From: Lineus longissimus
Taxonomy: Eukaryota > Nemertea > Pilidiophora > Heteronemertea > Lineidae
DNA: 64,000 nucleotides
Assembly (NCBI RefSeq): GCF_910592395.1
Contig: NC_088311.1
Span: 17,918,501-17,982,500 of the forward strand
Reading direction: 5' to 3'
A program made the position numbers and the translations under genes. The notes beneath the pieces were generated by a model. It was not told the origin of the DNA and searched no databases. It saw only the letters and a list, made by a program, of their open reading frames with translations. Numbering within the stretch: position 1 is the stretch's first letter; each line of letters opens with the position of its first letter. Shown here piece after piece: positions 62,601 to 64,000 of the stretch.

Positions 62601-63088
62601 CATGCATCGTCATATTCTTCTGTGGGTGCACAGATATTGAGATCGGATACGGTCCATACGCGGGGACCTCGGGAGCATGTTGGATAAGGGAGCGATACAC
62701 ACTTATTTATGCTTTCATGGTACCATTGGGGGCGCTTCTCGCTGCAAACTTGACACTTTTCACACTTACGGTGATAACCATATGTAGACAAAAAGCAATG
62801 ACCTCTATGACCAGAAAGAATGATGTCAAACGAATGGATGTCGTCTTGTACATTAAATTGTCGTTTTTGATGGGATTCGCTTGGATTTTTGGATTTATAT
62901 CTGGATTTACGGGAGATTCTGTCACTGGCTATTTCTTCACGGTCCTCAACACGCTGCAGGGAGTTTTTATAGGGCTTTGTTTTGGACTGAACCGACGGGT
63001 GATTAGAATGTATAGAAAAAGATTGGGTTTTGAAGTATCCCAGAAGACGGGCGCTAGTGGCACACTTACCACAGGCGTTCAAGGCTAA
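59630..63088 (+). CDS. SMB-domain, Methuselah/adhesion-like family-B GPCR, copy 2 (952 aa)
   Basis: Two exons: 59630-59669 and 60270-63088, with the same junctions and exactly the same exon lengths as copy 1. Here the sequence before exon 2 has an in-frame stop and no usable Met, which independently supports splicing to the upstream signal-peptide exon. The domain order is identical: signal peptide, somatomedin B-like domain (GCHCDSDCEIFKDCC), long Cys-rich glycosylated ectodomain with RNIFCASCHGV and RNIYCARCNGV, then 7TM with WIFGF and LQGVFIGLCFGLNRRV. Differences from copy 1 are scattered substitutions, denser in the ectodomain (for example around 61630-61740) than in the 7TM part. Neither copy has a stop or frameshift, so both look functional. 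Ligand and coupling are unknown. Confidence 0.88.
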
Positions 63089-63517
63089 CATGATAGAGTT
63101 ATCGTAGTTTCAAATAGTGACAACGCTTTCAAAATCCTTCATCTTCATCACCAACAAAATTTGTGTATCTGATTAGAATATACCATGACTACATTGACAT
63201 GACTAAAGTGAGTATAAGACCATGATCTTCAGGATAAATTCATGTGTGTGTGGATGTATTGGACGTTTGAAGAGATCATTTATGTGCCGATCAATTAAGG
63301 CGATGCGTGGCATGGAGCAACCTCATGGTCAATACTCCCTTTAAATGTAGACAGGTATATCTTACATCTTGATGAGATGCACAACCGTGGTGGTCAAGAT
63401 GTACCTGCAGCTGAGGACCATCGTGGAGGTGCTCGATTTACCCTGCTACTCTGACGATAATTGAAATGATGTTGCGTCTTCATAGTGGGGTGATGTGAAG
63501 TCCGAACTCGGCGTGAT

Positions 63518-63780
63518 CTCTCGTAGCGCGAACTGGAGTTGTGGTAAACCGGCCAGGCCCGTCTTAATGTACAGCGTAGCGGATCGGAGCTTAAGAAAAT
63601 GGGCTAGACTTGTACGTGCTAGTAAGTAACGAAGCGCGTTTTTCCACTATCCAAAAGCTGAAACAAAATTGGAAAAAACGCCAAAAAACTTTCAGAAAAA
63701 TAGTTTACTTAAGTGAAACAGTTGAAGAACAAACAAAGTGGAGTTAAAAGCCGCGCTCAGTCCTGTCAGAAGCGTTTCAA
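63518..63780. mobile_element. 263-bp insertion in the 3' region of SMB-7TM gene 2
   Basis: Compared with the region after gene 1, the sequence GGCGTGATTATC is split here, with 263 bp inserted and GAT repeated on both sides (63515-63517 and 63781-63783). The insert has no gene-like frame with a known motif and no obvious inverted ends. It could be a SINE or other short element. It lies between the stop codon and the AATAAA at 63799. Confidence 0.6.
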
Positions 63781-63798
63781 GATTATCATCATTAATTT

Positions 63799-63804
63799 AA
63801 TAAA
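63799..63804 (+). other. Candidate poly(A) signal of SMB-7TM gene 2
   Basis: AATAAA within the block AATAAAAGAGAAACATTTGC, the same as the signal after gene 1 at 55125 but displaced by the 263-bp insertion. Confidence 0.45.
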
Positions 63805-64000
63805 AGAGAAACATTTGCTGCATCTTTGTGGTCTCTATACTTATTTGATTAGTGAAGACCGAAGGCGGAGTAAAGGTTTACACTTGAACTTTCGGGTATT
63901 TGAACTGACCTATAACCAAGAAGCTACACAAACGTCTATGGTAGGCGGGAGGTGACTTAAATCAGAAATATACGGCCGATCAAATTCCTGGCGCGTAAAC

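Overview
The window is animal (metazoan) nuclear DNA. It has intron-split genes with GT-AG junctions, long AT-rich introns and a dense load of DNA transposons, fold-back repeats and SINE-like repeats. There is no bacterial gene organisation. The gene content (a trissin-receptor-type GPCR, a DEG/ENaC channel and somatomedin-B-domain family-B GPCRs) and the many palindromic TACATGTA runs suggest an invertebrate, most likely marine. A lophotrochozoan or an invertebrate deuterostome would fit; I cannot name the species.

Layout. 1-2103: no gene seen. 2107-7698: a complete but decayed PIF/Harbinger DNA transposon with a 16-bp perfect terminal inverted repeat, a CAG target duplication and a transposase broken by two frameshifts. 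It carries a fold-back repeat inside it. 7.7-19.2 kb: repeat-rich, no gene I can support. It holds a 5S-rRNA-like SINE pair and a long (TCA)n microsatellite. 19231-29621: the last two coding exons of a rhodopsin-family neuropeptide receptor of the trissin-receptor type, split by a 9.1-kb intron. 38015-49039: a complete 12-exon model of a DEG/ENaC sodium channel, 539 aa, with all intron phases consistent. 51231-54679 and 60270-63088: two tandem, nearly identical two-exon genes of 952 aa. Each encodes a signal peptide, a somatomedin B domain, a large Cys-rich ectodomain and a family-B/Methuselah-like 7TM domain. Between them, inverted at about 56955-57746, is a third fragment carrying only the promoter region and exon 1, with the start codon lost.

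All recognised host genes lie on the plus strand. They are membrane signalling proteins (two GPCR types and one ion channel); nothing shows that they act in one pathway. The most informative part is the mobile DNA. A mutator-like MITE family has exact 9-bp target duplications, and one of its insertions has an empty site in a paralogous fragment. An 814-bp fold-back element inserted with an 8-bp duplication into one arm of an inverted repeat whose other arm keeps the empty site. A 144-bp MITE is nested in a dispersed repeat. These paired filled and empty sites allow relative dating of events inside this one window.
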